Of a DNA stretch of 64,000 bases, positions 1-10,275 are shown in pieces (the first letter of the stretch is position 1; every line of letters starts with the position of its first letter). The translations under genes and the position numbers were made by a program. The notes under the pieces are model-generated. The model was not told where the DNA came from. It saw only the letters and a program-made list of their open reading frames with translations, and did no database searches. This stretch comes from Osmia lignaria lignaria (Eukaryota; Arthropoda; Insecta; Hymenoptera; Megachilidae), in the NCBI RefSeq assembly GCF_051020975.1, contig NC_135042.1, forward strand, positions 4,425,888-4,489,887, written 5' to 3'.

Positions 1-1552
1 GACTAACCAATATCGGCTAGGTAGAGTCTAACGTCTAACTTGTAACTTGTAAATTTTCTTGTAAATATTGTTGCGATGTACAAAAAGACAAAAACTATTT
101 CCAGGAATCCAACGAAACGATATTAAACGTGATTGTAGAGCGAAGAATAATTATACATAGGTGTAAATAATCGTAGAGCGTCGTAGCTTGATCCGTATGA
201 TTGTACAGCGGCGATTCAAAATTTTCTTTTTCAACGTCTATACAGGTTGTTAACAAATTATAGGACTTTTCATGAAATTTTTATAAAATTGCATTAACAT
301 TCATCACTAAATATAATTGTATTCCAGAAATTTTCTTCTATGTTAACCTTTCACTTGGTAAATTGAGATAAATAATGAAAATATTAATCTTGTACTTTCT
401 CTGTTAAAATTATACATTATTATATCAATTCTAATGTGGTATACATAGAATTTTTCTGGCATAAAATTCATGGAAAGTCTTGAAATTTTATGAAACATCT
501 TGTACTCTCCAATTGTTCACAAATTCATATTGTTAAAAAAACAAAAAGGAAGAATAGAATAATAAATCGGAGAGCAGCGTTAAAAAATTTGAGTCGTCCG
601 CAGCAATTGTATAAACGGTATAGTTGATTTGAATCGTTCGATAAGCCGGCCCAAAAGGAATTTCACACGAAACGAATCTAACGAAAGTATACGAAGCATG
701 TACCATTGCAAAAAAAAAAAAAATTGAAATCTCCGATTAGTCCAGATTTTTGCAGCGTAGATCGTATTGTTTCTTTCGGAACGAGTGTCGTTTTAAAAAG
801 AAAATTATTATTGTAAAGAGTTCCTTTTTTGCATATCGACTTGGTGAACAAGTACTTCCGTTAAGGAAGATGCCCTCTTTATCCCGGAGCCACACGCTCT
901 GTGATCTTGTGATCTTAATTGTAATATTGATTATTGACCTTTGTTCGATCACATATTGTCATCTTTTACATGGCGCGATCGTTCTTGTATGTATGCGAAC
1001 ACACACGAGCACGCATACGCGCGTACAAACACTCGTCGGTGTATATTAAAATAAATTAAACTTACATTTTTGAGAATTAAAAATTGATTGTTTATTATTC
1101 CTTTCACATACCCTTCCTTCACAATCTAATAATAAATTTTTCTTTCCATTAAAGTAGTTGCTTGCTATTACTTTAATAACATATTTATAATTTTTTAAAA
1201 AATGCAGGTATGTATAGAAGAATCACTTTAACCCTTTTTTAGCATTTCACCGTTGCCACCTTCCCCTCTACCTGCATCCATTCAAATTCTACCTCATCAT
1301 TATTGTTATTTAAGTAAAATCCGAACATAAAACGACAATGTCGTATTCAGCGTAGCGTCACAAACACCTTCTGTTCAAGTGTGGTTTCTCCCACGAGACT
1401 ACGTCAGGATCAACAAATAGCGAAACAGGATCTCGAGGACCACTTCGTAGCGATTAGTTCACATGGTGTCCTATTACCTCCGGCCGCCAAACGGTGGTGC
1501 ACACGACCCACGTTATTGTAAGGCTGTTTGTGTTATTAGATTTAGATTGGTT
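1..1552. other. AT-rich non-coding DNA
   Basis: No ORF with coding character and no convincing splice-flanked exon. It could be the tail of a gene lying to the left: an AATAAA lies in the AT-rich stretch near 1050, but nothing upstream identifies such a gene. A CA/CG-rich simple-sequence patch occurs near 995-1030. Confidence 0.4.
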
Positions 1553-1585
1553 GCCACGTGGCACGAGGCATGGCTGACACGTGTC
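1553..1585. promoter_or_regulatory. Paired palindromic E-boxes (CACGTG)
   Basis: Two perfect 10-bp palindromes, GCCACGTGGC (1553-1562) and GACACGTGTC (1576-1585), lie 23 bp apart centre to centre, about two helical turns. CACGTG is bound by bHLH factors such as Max, USF, MITF and Clock/Cycle. The flanks are GC-richer than the surroundings. Function is inferred from the motif only. Confidence 0.35.
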
Positions 1586-1847
1586 TCATTGCAAACGTTA
1601 CAACGTGGGCACAATACGAAATCGTTTCTCTTGTAATATTGCTTTCCTTGCCAGCCCTTGTGAAAACACGTTACTTCATCAATGATTTGTCATTTCGCTA
1701 TTATTTCACTGTAACATGAGTACCAATCAACGATTAATTATTAACATAATTGTGCATTGCATCTTTAGTGAAAACATGAGTTTCATTTATTATTTATTAT
1801 CATTTAGTCAGCAATGACTACAGATACAGGGGCATCAAGGGGCACAT

Positions 1848-2247
1848 CCCTGTATTCCTTAGATCTATGTTTCTTTTATATCTCTGAATCTTTTACATGT
1901 CTACATCTCTTGCACTCCTACATCCTTTACATCTCTGCACCCCTTACGTCCTTGTAATCCTTACAACTCCGCAATCTTTACATCCCTGTATTCCTTACAT
2001 CCCTGCATCCCTTATATCTCTGCATTCCTTACATCTCTAGATCTCTTACATCCCTGCATCCTTTATATCTCTGCATCCCTCACATCTCTGTATCCCTCAC
2101 ATCTCTGTATCCCTTACATCTCTACATCCCTCACATCTCTGCATCCCTTACATCTCTACATCCCTCACATCTCTGCATCCCTTATATCTCATCACTTATA
2201 TCCCTGTATCTCTTACACCTCTATATCCCTTAAATCCCTGAATCCCT
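1848..2247. repeat. 17-bp minisatellite, left arm
   Basis: About 23 imperfect copies of a 17-bp unit close to ACATCTCTGCATCCCTT, with TCC/TCT and CTT/CTC variants. Copies near the middle are more regular than the outermost ones. Confidence 0.9.
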
Positions 2248-2290
2248 TGCTTATTTAAGCAGATTCATGCCAAAGTTAGTTCCTTTTTTT

Positions 2291-2634
2291 GCCACCAGAG
2301 GGCGCTGATCGGACGTTGAAATTTTAGTTCACATTTTTGCCGCCAGAGGGCCAAAAATGGTGCATGATTTAGTTCCTTTTTCCGAAACCAGATGGCGCTG
2401 ATCGGACATCGAGATTTTAGTTCACATTTTTGCCGCCAGAGGGCCAAAAATGGTGCATGGTTTAGTTCCTTTTTCCGAAACCAGATGGCGCTGATCGGAC
2501 ATCGAGATTTTAGTTCACATTTTTGCCGCCAGAGGGCCAAAAATGGTGCATGGTTTAGTTCCTTTTTCCGAAATCAGATGGCGCTGATCGAACATTGAGA
2601 TTTTAGTTCACATTTGTGCCGCTAGAGGGCCAAA
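2291..2634. repeat. 93-bp tandem array carrying eight CTCF-like motifs
   Basis: The unit is 93 bp and is itself a dimer of related 48- and 45-bp halves sharing TTTAGTTC..TTTTT before a CCAGA core. CCAGAGGG/CCAGATGG cores (or one-base variants) start at 2295, 2343, 2388, 2436, 2481, 2529, 2574 and 2622, all in the same orientation. The first, GCCACCAGAGGGCGCTG, is a near-ideal match to the animal CTCF consensus (CCASYAGRKGGCRC). The others are GCCGCCAGAGGGCC or ACCAGATGGCGCTG. It forms the core of the foldback-like element. Open reading frames across it are by-products of a period divisible by three. Confidence 0.9.
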
Positions 2635-2662
2635 ATTTGAAAATTCAAAATTCAAAAATTGA

Positions 2663-2699
2663 ATTTACTTACCTTTACTTACCTTTACTTACCTTTACT
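2663..2699. repeat. 10-bp minisatellite
   Basis: Nearly four copies of TTTACTTACC, next to an AT-rich stretch (2631-2665) containing short inverted AATT-type repeats. It separates the CTCF-like array from the right arm of the element. Confidence 0.85.
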
Positions 2700-2749
2700 C
2701 GAACCAGTGGCCACAGATATGTTATTATAGTTATGATATACTTATTATA

Positions 2750-3275
2750 AGGGATGCAGGGATGTAAGGAATGTAGGGATGAAAAGAATGCAGGGATGAA
2801 AGGAATGCAGGGATGTAAAGAATGTAGGAATGAAAAGAATGTAGGGATGTAAGGGATAAAGTGATGTAAGGAATGTAGGGATGAAAACAATGTAGGGATG
2901 TAAGGGATGAAGCGATGTAAGGAATGTAGGGATGAAAGGAATGTAGGGATGTAAAGAATGTAGGCATGAAAAGAATGTAGGGATGTAAGGGATAAACCGA
3001 TGTAAGGAATGTAGGGATGAAAACAATGTAGGGATGTAAGGGATGAAGCGATGTAAGGAATGTAGGGATGAAAACAATGCAGGGATGTAAGGGATGAAGC
3101 GATGTAACTGATAAAGCGATGTAAGGAATGTAGGGATGAAAAGAATGTTGGGATGATAATAGTATCTACCCTAAGAGATACAGGGATGTTAAGGAATGCA
3201 GAGACCTAAGAGGTACAGGGATGTAAAAGATGCAGACATATAAAGGAAACATAGATGTAAGGAATACAGGGATCT
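2750..3275. repeat. 17-bp minisatellite, right arm (inverted relative to left)
   Basis: About 30 copies of a unit close to AAGGAATGTAGGGATGT, the reverse complement of the left-arm unit. Higher-order repetition is visible: blocks ending in AAGCGATGT recur. The Ser/His/Pro/Leu-rich frames on the minus strand are translations of this repeat, not a protein. Confidence 0.9.
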
Positions 3276-3318
3276 GCCCCTTCTGACTCCCAAAGAAGGA
3301 AGGAATGATAAATAAATG

Positions 3319-4805
3319 GGATGGTCAGCCGATGTTCAGAAGAGGGATAAAAATCATAAATTTTATCCGCCTTATAAGCTTATTCAATAAGCTAAGAAAA
3401 TAAATAAAGTGAATTAATTTAACTAAGAAAATAAATTAAACGAACATGTTTGTTTGACAGATAGATCCGCACTCCTCGACGGTCGCGCTAAGATTGATTA
3501 AATTTCACCTCGCTCCTGACAGCACTTGAAAAGCTGTAAGTAGTGCTTTTTCATGAATTTTTGGAATTTTGGAACTGTGTTTAAAATAAACATATGCAAT
3601 TGAGTTTTTTGGAATGATAATATTTATTATTTGTGTAGTAAAAATTATATTTCATCGATTAAAGGCCCATTCACAAAAAGTACTGTCGAAATAACATAGT
3701 GTTAGTACATTGTGCATTTTATGTTTGAGAGGACTAATAGGCTTTTTCGTCCAGTTGTTTCCACCCTCTGGTATATACAAATAACACGTACCCTGTTGTC
3801 CGCCAATCTACCAAGAGCCGTTAGCTTAGTTTTTTGGCACGTGCGATCCTATAAAACTCCATACGAGGCGTATCGTGCTCGATCTAATTGGAATCTGGAA
3901 AAAGCAAAGCACAAATTTTTATGGGAAGCTTGTTAAACGATCAAATTTTTTAACAACTCCTCAACGTAGAGGTAAATATTTTCTAAATTAGTACATCGTT
4001 TTCTGAATGAGAAATGTTAATGAATATAGAAAATTTATTATTATACATATTTCGTTTTTAAATTGTATATTACAACGAATTACAAAAGTATATTGACACG
4101 CCACTGCGTATGCTCTTTTGCGTCACAGCGATATCGGGGTAGAATTTGAGTCGACTGTCAAAGGGGATGAACCACTGAGCACGGCAGGGAGAGGAGCAAT
4201 CCAGTGATGCACCCTTGACAGTTCGCCGCGATAAGATCTGCTCTTTCGGCGAGTTCGGCTCCATTTGAATTCTGTTTGTGTACCCCGGCAACGTTACCCT
4301 TCGAATCCATTGTGTTTTTATCGATACAAAAGAATTTTAGCATCTGCTGATTACCGCTAATCCTTATTCAACTCTATCGAGTTACCTTGGCTAACTCAAC
4401 TCCTAGGATGGTCTGCTGACAACCGGTACAAAATAGATAACTGAATCAGAGAACTGAAAAATAGTATAAAACTAAAAACTACGTTTTGAAATGTAGATGT
4501 CAAAAAATAATTTTGGTTTCTGTCTTTCATCAATCATTAATTTCATGTCATTCAAAGTTAAACACGATTATGTTGATCCAGAAAAAAAATGTTCAATAAT
4601 TAAAGTAAAACTAGTGAACCTATATTATTTTGAAACTAGCGCTGCCTATCGGAAAATAGCGGAAACTGAACGTCAACTTATCGACTGCCAAAGAGTTGCT
4701 AGTGATCTCCTTTTTCAGAAGAAAATAAATAAAATTAATTAAATAAACTCCGGAAAGAAATTAGAAGATGATTATTATACTGGTTGTGCCCTCTACGTAC
4801 GGGCC
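3319..4805. other. Non-coding spacer
   Basis: No supported gene. It contains a small hairpin AGCTTAT-TCA-ATAAGCT near 3378-3394 and a direct repeat of TAAGAAAATAAAT (about 3393 and 3424). Short open frames at 3712-3936, 4070-4343 and 4497-4742 have no recognisable domain. Confidence 0.4.
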
Positions 4806-5369
4806 TGATTTCATCCTGGGGTGTCAGGGACCCCGAAGCACTGGTGGCGCTCTGTGTATACCGACCTGATTCCATCTGGGGTGTCTGGGACCCCGAAACA
4901 CCGTTGACTCTCTCCGCATAGCGAAATATGATCCTGGGGTATCAGGAACCCCAAAGCACCAATAATACTCTTTCTATACCGACCTGATGGCATCTGGGGT
5001 GTCAGGGACCCCGAAACACCGTTGACTCTCTCTGCATAGCAATAAATCGTCCTGGGGTGTCAGGAACCCCGTAGCACCAAAAATACTCTTTCTATACCGA
5101 CCTGATGGCATCTGGGGTGTCAGGGATCCCGAAACACCGTTGACTCTCTCTGTATAGCAATAAATCGTATTGGGGTGTCAGGAACCCCGAAGCACCAATA
5201 ATGCTCTTTCTATACCGACCTGATGGCATCTGGGGTGTCAGGGACCCCGAAACACCTCTGATGCTCTTTGCCTATTGATTACAGCAACCGGGGTATCTGA
5301 GACCCCGAAGTACCGGCGACGCTGTATACCAATATTAGGCCACCGGGGTATCAAGGACCCCGAAGCAAG
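4806..5369. repeat. 58/60-bp hairpin minisatellite
   Basis: Ten units, each with a GGGGTGTCAGGGACCCC-type box that can fold as GGGGT/ACCCC. Boxes start near 4818, 4878, 4936, 4996, 5054, 5114, 5172, 5232, 5290 and 5345, alternating 60 and 58 bp. The true period is therefore a 118-bp dimer, with GACCTGATGGCATC and GCATAGCAATAAATCG types as the two halves. Stem positions are conserved better than the rest. Confidence 0.92.
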
Positions 5370-5690
5370 TAGCGAAATATAAGAACGGAAAACGAACAAA
5401 TCGTGAAACTCACTTGTTCGGAATAGTGATGGGTTTGAGCGGATCTAGCGAAATATAAGAACGGAAAACGAACAAATCGTGAAACTCCCTTATTCAGGAT
5501 AGTGATGGGTTTGAGCGAATCTAGCGAAATATAAGAACGGAAAACGAACAAATCGTGAAACTCCCTTGTTCGGGATAGTGATGGGTTTGAGTGAATCTAG
5601 CGAAATATAAGAACGGAAAACGAACAAATCGTGAAACTCCCTTGTTCGGGATAGTGATGGGTTTGAGTGAATCTAGCGAAATATAAGAGT
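5370..5690. repeat. 76-bp tandem repeat, 4.2 copies
   Basis: Units start with TAGCGAAATATAAGAACGG at 5370, 5446, 5522, 5598 and 5674 (partial), nearly identical to each other, indicating recent amplification. Each has a 7-bp inverted repeat CGAACAA..TTGTTCG. The TAGCGAAATAT start also occurs in the neighbouring 58/60-bp array (about 4918), so this array may have grown out of it. Confidence 0.93.
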
Positions 5691-5869
5691 TAAATTCCAA
5701 ACAAATCTCGAAATAGTAATTGCAAGATAGTAATAGATATGTACTATAATAGTGAAAGAAGAAAATATAAGAATATACCTAAACTCATTACTACTTTCCT
5801 GTGACCTGGGTATAGTTGAAAACCTGGAAGAAAATATAGTAGGAAACTTAATGAGTTTGCATACCGACA

Positions 5870-6025
5870 TTATGGCATCCGGGGTGTCAGGGACCCCGAT
5901 GTATCGATGGCGCTCTCTATATACCGACCTAAAATTATCTTGGGGTGCTAGGTACCCCAAGCACGAGCGATACTTTGCATACCGACATTGTGGCATCCGG
6001 GGTGTCAGGGACCCCGAAGCTAAAA
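5870..6025. repeat. Continuation of the 58/60-bp hairpin minisatellite
   Basis: Three more GGGGT..ACCCC boxes (5881, 5942, 5999) with the GACATTATGGCATC flank. They are separated from the main block by the 76-bp array and about 180 bp of unrelated AT-rich sequence, so the original array has been split. Confidence 0.85.
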
Positions 6026-6304
6026 TGTGTGATCCACTGGCTTTTTATAGAAAAATTGAAACCTCTGTAACTTTTTACATCTTTACGCCTTATATATATA
6101 AAATTTACACGTTCATTTTATTTTATTGTTATGAATGTAAGATGTAAAAAGATATTACTGTTCAATAGAAGTTTATAGGAATGAGAAATAGACACTTTGA
6201 AATATAAATATGAAAAAAAGTTAAATATGTAAATTATAATATTACAAACAATTATTAGTATATTGGGGTATGTATACTTGTATGAGAAACGATGTCAATA
6301 CCAA

Positions 6305-6388
6305 GCCAGGTTGGCCGAGCGGTCTAAGGCGCCAGATTTAAGCTCTGGTTCCCGGTTGGGAGCGTGGGTTCGAACCCCACACCTGGCA
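6305..6388 (+). tRNA. tRNA-Leu (anticodon UAA)
   Basis: Complete 84-nt cloverleaf without intron. Acceptor stem GCCAGGT/ACCTGGC has discriminator A at 6388. The A box region is TGGCCGAGCGGTC. The anticodon stem CCAGA/TCTGG encloses loop TTTAAGC, giving anticodon TAA. A long class II variable arm with a CCC..GGG stem is typical of tRNA-Leu. The T arm is GTGGG-TTCGAAC-CCCAC with a perfect B box. It decodes UUA. All stems are fully paired, so it is probably functional. It lies just downstream of satellite-like repeats. Confidence 0.97.
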
Positions 6389-6395
6389 AAAAATA

Positions 6396-6403
6396 TTTTT
6401 TTT
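6396..6403 (+). terminator. RNA polymerase III terminator of tRNA-Leu
   Basis: A run of eight T residues begins eight bases after the tRNA 3' end, the usual position and form of a pol III termination signal. More T-runs follow as backup. Confidence 0.85.
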
Positions 6404-6524
6404 ATTTTAAACTTAAATATGAAACTCTTTACATTTGTATATAATAAATAAAGAATATTTTATCCATCTCATTTGCATGTTTTTTAATTTCATAAGAAAG
6501 TTCGCTTTGAAAGCTATCCCTCCT

Positions 6525-6537
6525 GTGCCATCTGGCA
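6525..6537 (-). promoter_or_regulatory. Single CTCF-like motif next to tRNA
   Basis: On the minus strand this reads TGCCAGATGGCAC, a fair match to the CTCF core CCASYAGRKGGCRC, about 140 bp past the tRNA. One short motif; chance occurrence is possible. Confidence 0.25.
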
Positions 6538-6674
6538 GTTGTTAACATTAAAGTCAACAAAGCCAAAAGTTGCATTCTTTTTTTAATGAAAACTCATTAA
6601 CTCAAACTACTATAATTAAGAGAATTAGAGCCAATACATTAAAATGCATAAGGACCACCATATACGCTACGTGG

Positions 6675-6797
6675 GGTCTTAGAAGACCTTGGTATTTCAA
6701 AATGTGATACAAGAAATATCTTAACCATTTTTGTATTAGGGCACCCCAATAATACTGGGGTATATCCAGCTATGGGTAATACAGCGCTCTTGCGCTG
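6675..6797. other. Three short GC hairpins in AT-rich DNA
   Basis: Perfect stems GGTCTT-AG-AAGACC (6675-6688), ACCCCA/TGGGGT (6743-6761) and CAGCGC-TCTT-GCGCTG (6782-6797) lie in 123 bp. The GGGGT stems suggest a decayed relative of the 58/60-bp minisatellite; a small structured RNA is the alternative. Confidence 0.35.
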
Positions 6798-8789
6798 GTA
6801 AGATTTTTATTATTAACAAACGGTATTTAATTCCCAGAAGGTAAGATCAGAAGGCAATTTCTCAAATGGTAAATCAATTGTATATAAAATAAAAATGTAG
6901 GAAACTAGAATAATCAATTGAAGAAAATATTAAACAATTTTCACTGCGACTATAGATTTCAATAAAAAGAAATTTTATTTTTAGTGTACTTAATTAAGCC
7001 AATTAAAAAATATTACAGAAATATTACAAAGTAAATGATAACATAATTTTTTATTCGTTGATAAAATAACATTTCAGCTGATCGTTTGCAGCACGAGTAA
7101 GAAACAGTTGTCTGCAACGAATCACAATAAAGCAATAAAGTTGCCCATTTGGAATGACACAGTAGGAGGAAATGTTGGTCACAGAAGGCCGCGGGGGAAA
7201 GGTCAGGACAGAAACAAAACGTAATTACATTATAAACGCTTGAATACGCCCTCGGGATGAGAAGCGCGCTTTAATCGAAGACTCTTTATCTCCGGTGTGT
7301 AAATCATACCGAGACGTCAAATCGGGCCGCTGTTCGCGCAACGAACGCAATCCGCTTCCTTGGCAATTACGACAAATTAACCGTGAAATAGACTCGTTAA
7401 TAAGAACATTATTCTCTCGAAACATTGTACAAGAAACTGGTTGGCAAAATCTTTGCATTGCAATCGATTTGACAAATTGCGACTAAGATCATCCGATACA
7501 AAATGTCGTTCGTTTGAATCGATAAGGGTAGCTTAATATTATTCGCTTTGCCTTAAACTAATTGCATTTTGCAAAATAAATGACTATACAGAAACGACTA
7601 GGTATATAAATAACATTAAAAATAAAAAGCATAAAATAATTCCACATATATTTACTCTTTGCTTATCTCAAATAGATTGTAAACAAAAAGGTTTAAGTAT
7701 TCTCTTCTAAGATATTATGTATGCACATGGGTGCAGTTGCACCCCATGCATTTTCAGTGGAAAATGTAAAGAGAAACTGACTGTGTATTTGTGAAATTTT
7801 GTTGATTTTCAAGAAGAAAGGTGTGAAAAATTAGAAATTAAAGAATCATCATTATCGTTGGGATGTTTGCACCCTTCTATGTAGAGAGAAAGTTAAAAAT
7901 GTTTCGATAAATTAAGTATTATTGTACATACACTTGTATTTTATTGTATCGAAATTGACACGTAGTACTACTGGCATCAGTCATTCTTAAAATTATCTAT
8001 CTCAATTAACGAATTAACTTCTTGTGTTCTCAATGGTCATTATCACCTAATCAGAATTCTTTAAGTGTTTTTCTTTCAATTGTTGATGTGAAATAAACAC
8101 CAAAACTTAATTATGTAAATTGTTCGATTACCTTCATTAATTAGTTTTTCTACATTTAATAATTTTCAATGTAGCTCCACCCAGGTGTATAAAAGAACTT
8201 ATACATGCGGTAGCCACAAAAGGATTAATATCACGAAACAAGAGAAAGTAAAGTTGTCCTACTTTTAAGAAAAACAACTGATACACCGTCTAGTCAATTT
8301 TCAGATATGATAGATTTTACAGGTACGTACATACGATGTTTACTCGAGAAGAAGTTATAGCTTGTCCCAATTTTAAAATCATTCCGTATATTCGCCCATC
8401 CCATATCGACAGTATTGGTATCAATACTGTTGCAAAGTTTCGATTTTATGCTTGTTTTCATTGTACACTCTTCTAAATTATCTCGTATGGAGTTGTATAT
8501 TCAGCAAGTTTCGTGCAATATCGACTACTATTTTCCCTTGAAAATGTTATTTTTACCATTAGTCATCTCTGCTTTTCATCATAGTTAGAAAAATGATATA
8601 TAGAAAGAATCTGACCTAATAAACGGAATAATAATTTTATAAACATTAAGATGTACGCATTATTTCAGTACCCTAAACATTATTTTCAATTTTTAATTTA
8701 AAGTGTCATATTATGGCTTGTAAATGGATCAGAATCTGCGCTAATTTGGTTTTACGTTACACAGTGATTATACCTGCCTTCAGGACGTA
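6798..8789. other. Non-coding spacer
   Basis: No supported gene. A GC-richer pocket at about 7180-7470 lacks coding signals. A hairpin GGGTGCA-GT-TGCACCC occurs near 7730-7745. Confidence 0.4.
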
Positions 8790-9075
8790 ACGCAATATGG
8801 ATTTGGGCGATTCTTTTAATCCGAAACAAAGCGCCGGTTTCGGTGGTCACACGTGGGTGTGGGAGAGACCTCCCACATCGTTCCATCAGGAGTTTCACTC
8901 CTTTCCTTTCGTCGGGAGCGCGAAACGGAACCTCCTAAACGGAGGCCTCTTTCGAGAAACTGGACTCTACGGTATAATTACGTACAGCCTCTTATGGCTA
9001 GCCTCTTGCTTTCCACCTTGAATCAGAAATCGATTACTCTTCGGGTTCGGGTTTTTCTCTGAATCATCTAGCCTA
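8790..9075. other. GC-rich, hairpin-rich island of unknown nature
   Basis: About 285 bp of distinctly GC-richer sequence in AT-rich surroundings. Consecutive hairpins: GTGGGAG-AGAC-CTCCCAC (8859-8876, extendable to about 10 pairs), AGGAGT-TTC-ACTCCT (8888-8902), CCTCC-TAAAC-GGAGG (8931-8945) and a TTTCG/CGAAA stem between the last two. Two overlapping open frames give no recognisable domain. It could be a structured non-coding RNA or a transposon fragment. Confidence 0.35.
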
Positions 9076-10148
9076 CGAGGAACTCACCGTATTGTAACAC
9101 ATTTCATTTTATTTTGTCTTCTTTCTAACTTACCAGAATTCTTTCCCATCATTTATTACTAAATTGCTTCATATGTGATATTTTGCATTACCCAATTCAT
9201 ATTCGAATTTTCTATGTTTCAAAATAGTCCATTTAATATCTTACAAGTTAATATTTTGAGGAGCAATTTTTTTCTTTTTTAAATTTTAATGTAACAATTG
9301 TTTTAAACCTTTGACAGCATTTTCTGTACTTTATCTCTCATCATCTGACATTTTGAAAAGTAATGTATTCCGATACTTGTGCTTGTCTTCTTCGTTCTTT
9401 CGTTTGTTTGCGATGGGTTTTGGCACGTGGCTTACATGAGCAGCTAAAAAGCTGCATTATTAGCGTTAATGTACAATTAAATGTTTGACTTGACGACGTA
9501 CATTTTACAATAAAAATACTCCATTCGTCAATTTTACTTCGGTACATTTTACAGCCAAAATAAAATTTTCTTGATTAATAATATATTAAAAATATTTAAA
9601 AATAAACTAAAGAATTCATACAAATGCTAGAACAAAGTCTATCTCAGTCTTGAACTTTCAAAAGCATGGCACTCGAAAAACACAGAATTTTGGTGATAAT
9701 TAAATCGCTGATAACTGAATCGCTACGCCTCGAAAAGAATTAAAAGAGGGGTTCAAATTATACGTGTTTTATTTCACGCGATTAAATTCCTTAATGATAA
9801 AACTCGTTGTATAGATCTAACTTTAATTCTTATCTTGTACGATATTTTCGATTCTGTAATCAAACTGACCAATCCTTACGTATTACAGTAAAAGAAAATT
9901 AAAGATACTTCGTAAGAATGTCAATTTGTTTACAGGTAGTGAATAAACCATAATTGTTAATAGTTCTTGGTAGAATGCCAGTAAGCTCGTATATTGTGTT
10001 TATCTGAAAAGATAATGATCTTCTTTGAATTTCTATGAAGGTAGATCGTAAACGTTTGGTAAACAGCCCACTATAGGAAACTAGCTATTGTAGAAACAAA
10101 TCGTAATTACAAGCTGAACGAATATGGCGTACATACACTTGTCCCAGG
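9076..10148. other. Non-coding spacer
   Basis: AT-rich, with no supported gene, repeat or regulatory cluster. Confidence 0.4.
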
Positions 10149-10275
10149 TGTACGTATACGTGTACGTACATATTGCCAGTAAAATTTCGAGTTCTAAGTT
10201 CAAGTGGTCGAGGAATGTTTTACGCGTGTCATCGAGTCGGTGGATCCACTCGTGAGTATTACACGCAGCACGTGC
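10149..10275. promoter_or_regulatory. Cluster of palindromes including an E-box
   Basis: A 22-bp imperfect palindrome of TGTACGT/ACGTACA type (10149-10170, one mismatched pair), a perfect GTGGATCCAC (10240-10249) and GCACGTGC (10268-10275, CACGTG core) lie within about 130 bp of a locally GC-richer stretch. Candidate regulatory DNA; no factor can be assigned. Confidence 0.25.

Larger units (their letters stand above)
1784..3318. mobile_element. Foldback-like transposon with tandem-repeat inverted arms
   Basis: The 59 bases at 1837-1895 match the reverse complement of 3224-3282 with only about five mismatches. Outside these, CATTTATT (1784) and its reverse complement (3311-3318) suggest the termini extend to about 1784 and 3318 with indels. 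Inside, each arm continues as an array of the same 17-bp repeat in opposite orientation (left about 1848-2247, right about 2750-3275). The centre holds a different array. No transposase ORF is visible. Long inverted repeats built from short tandem repeats characterise foldback elements such as Drosophila FB. I see no clear target-site duplication, so the exact ends are uncertain. Confidence 0.6.

Noticed and set aside
2265..3077. Repetitive open frames on both strands
   Set aside because: Products of tandem repeats (a 93-bp period, and multiples of 17 bp equal to 51 bp) that stay open by periodicity, not real proteins.
5752..6147. 131-codon plus-strand open frame
   Set aside because: Spans parts of the 58/60-bp minisatellite and unrelated AT-rich DNA. 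No domain.
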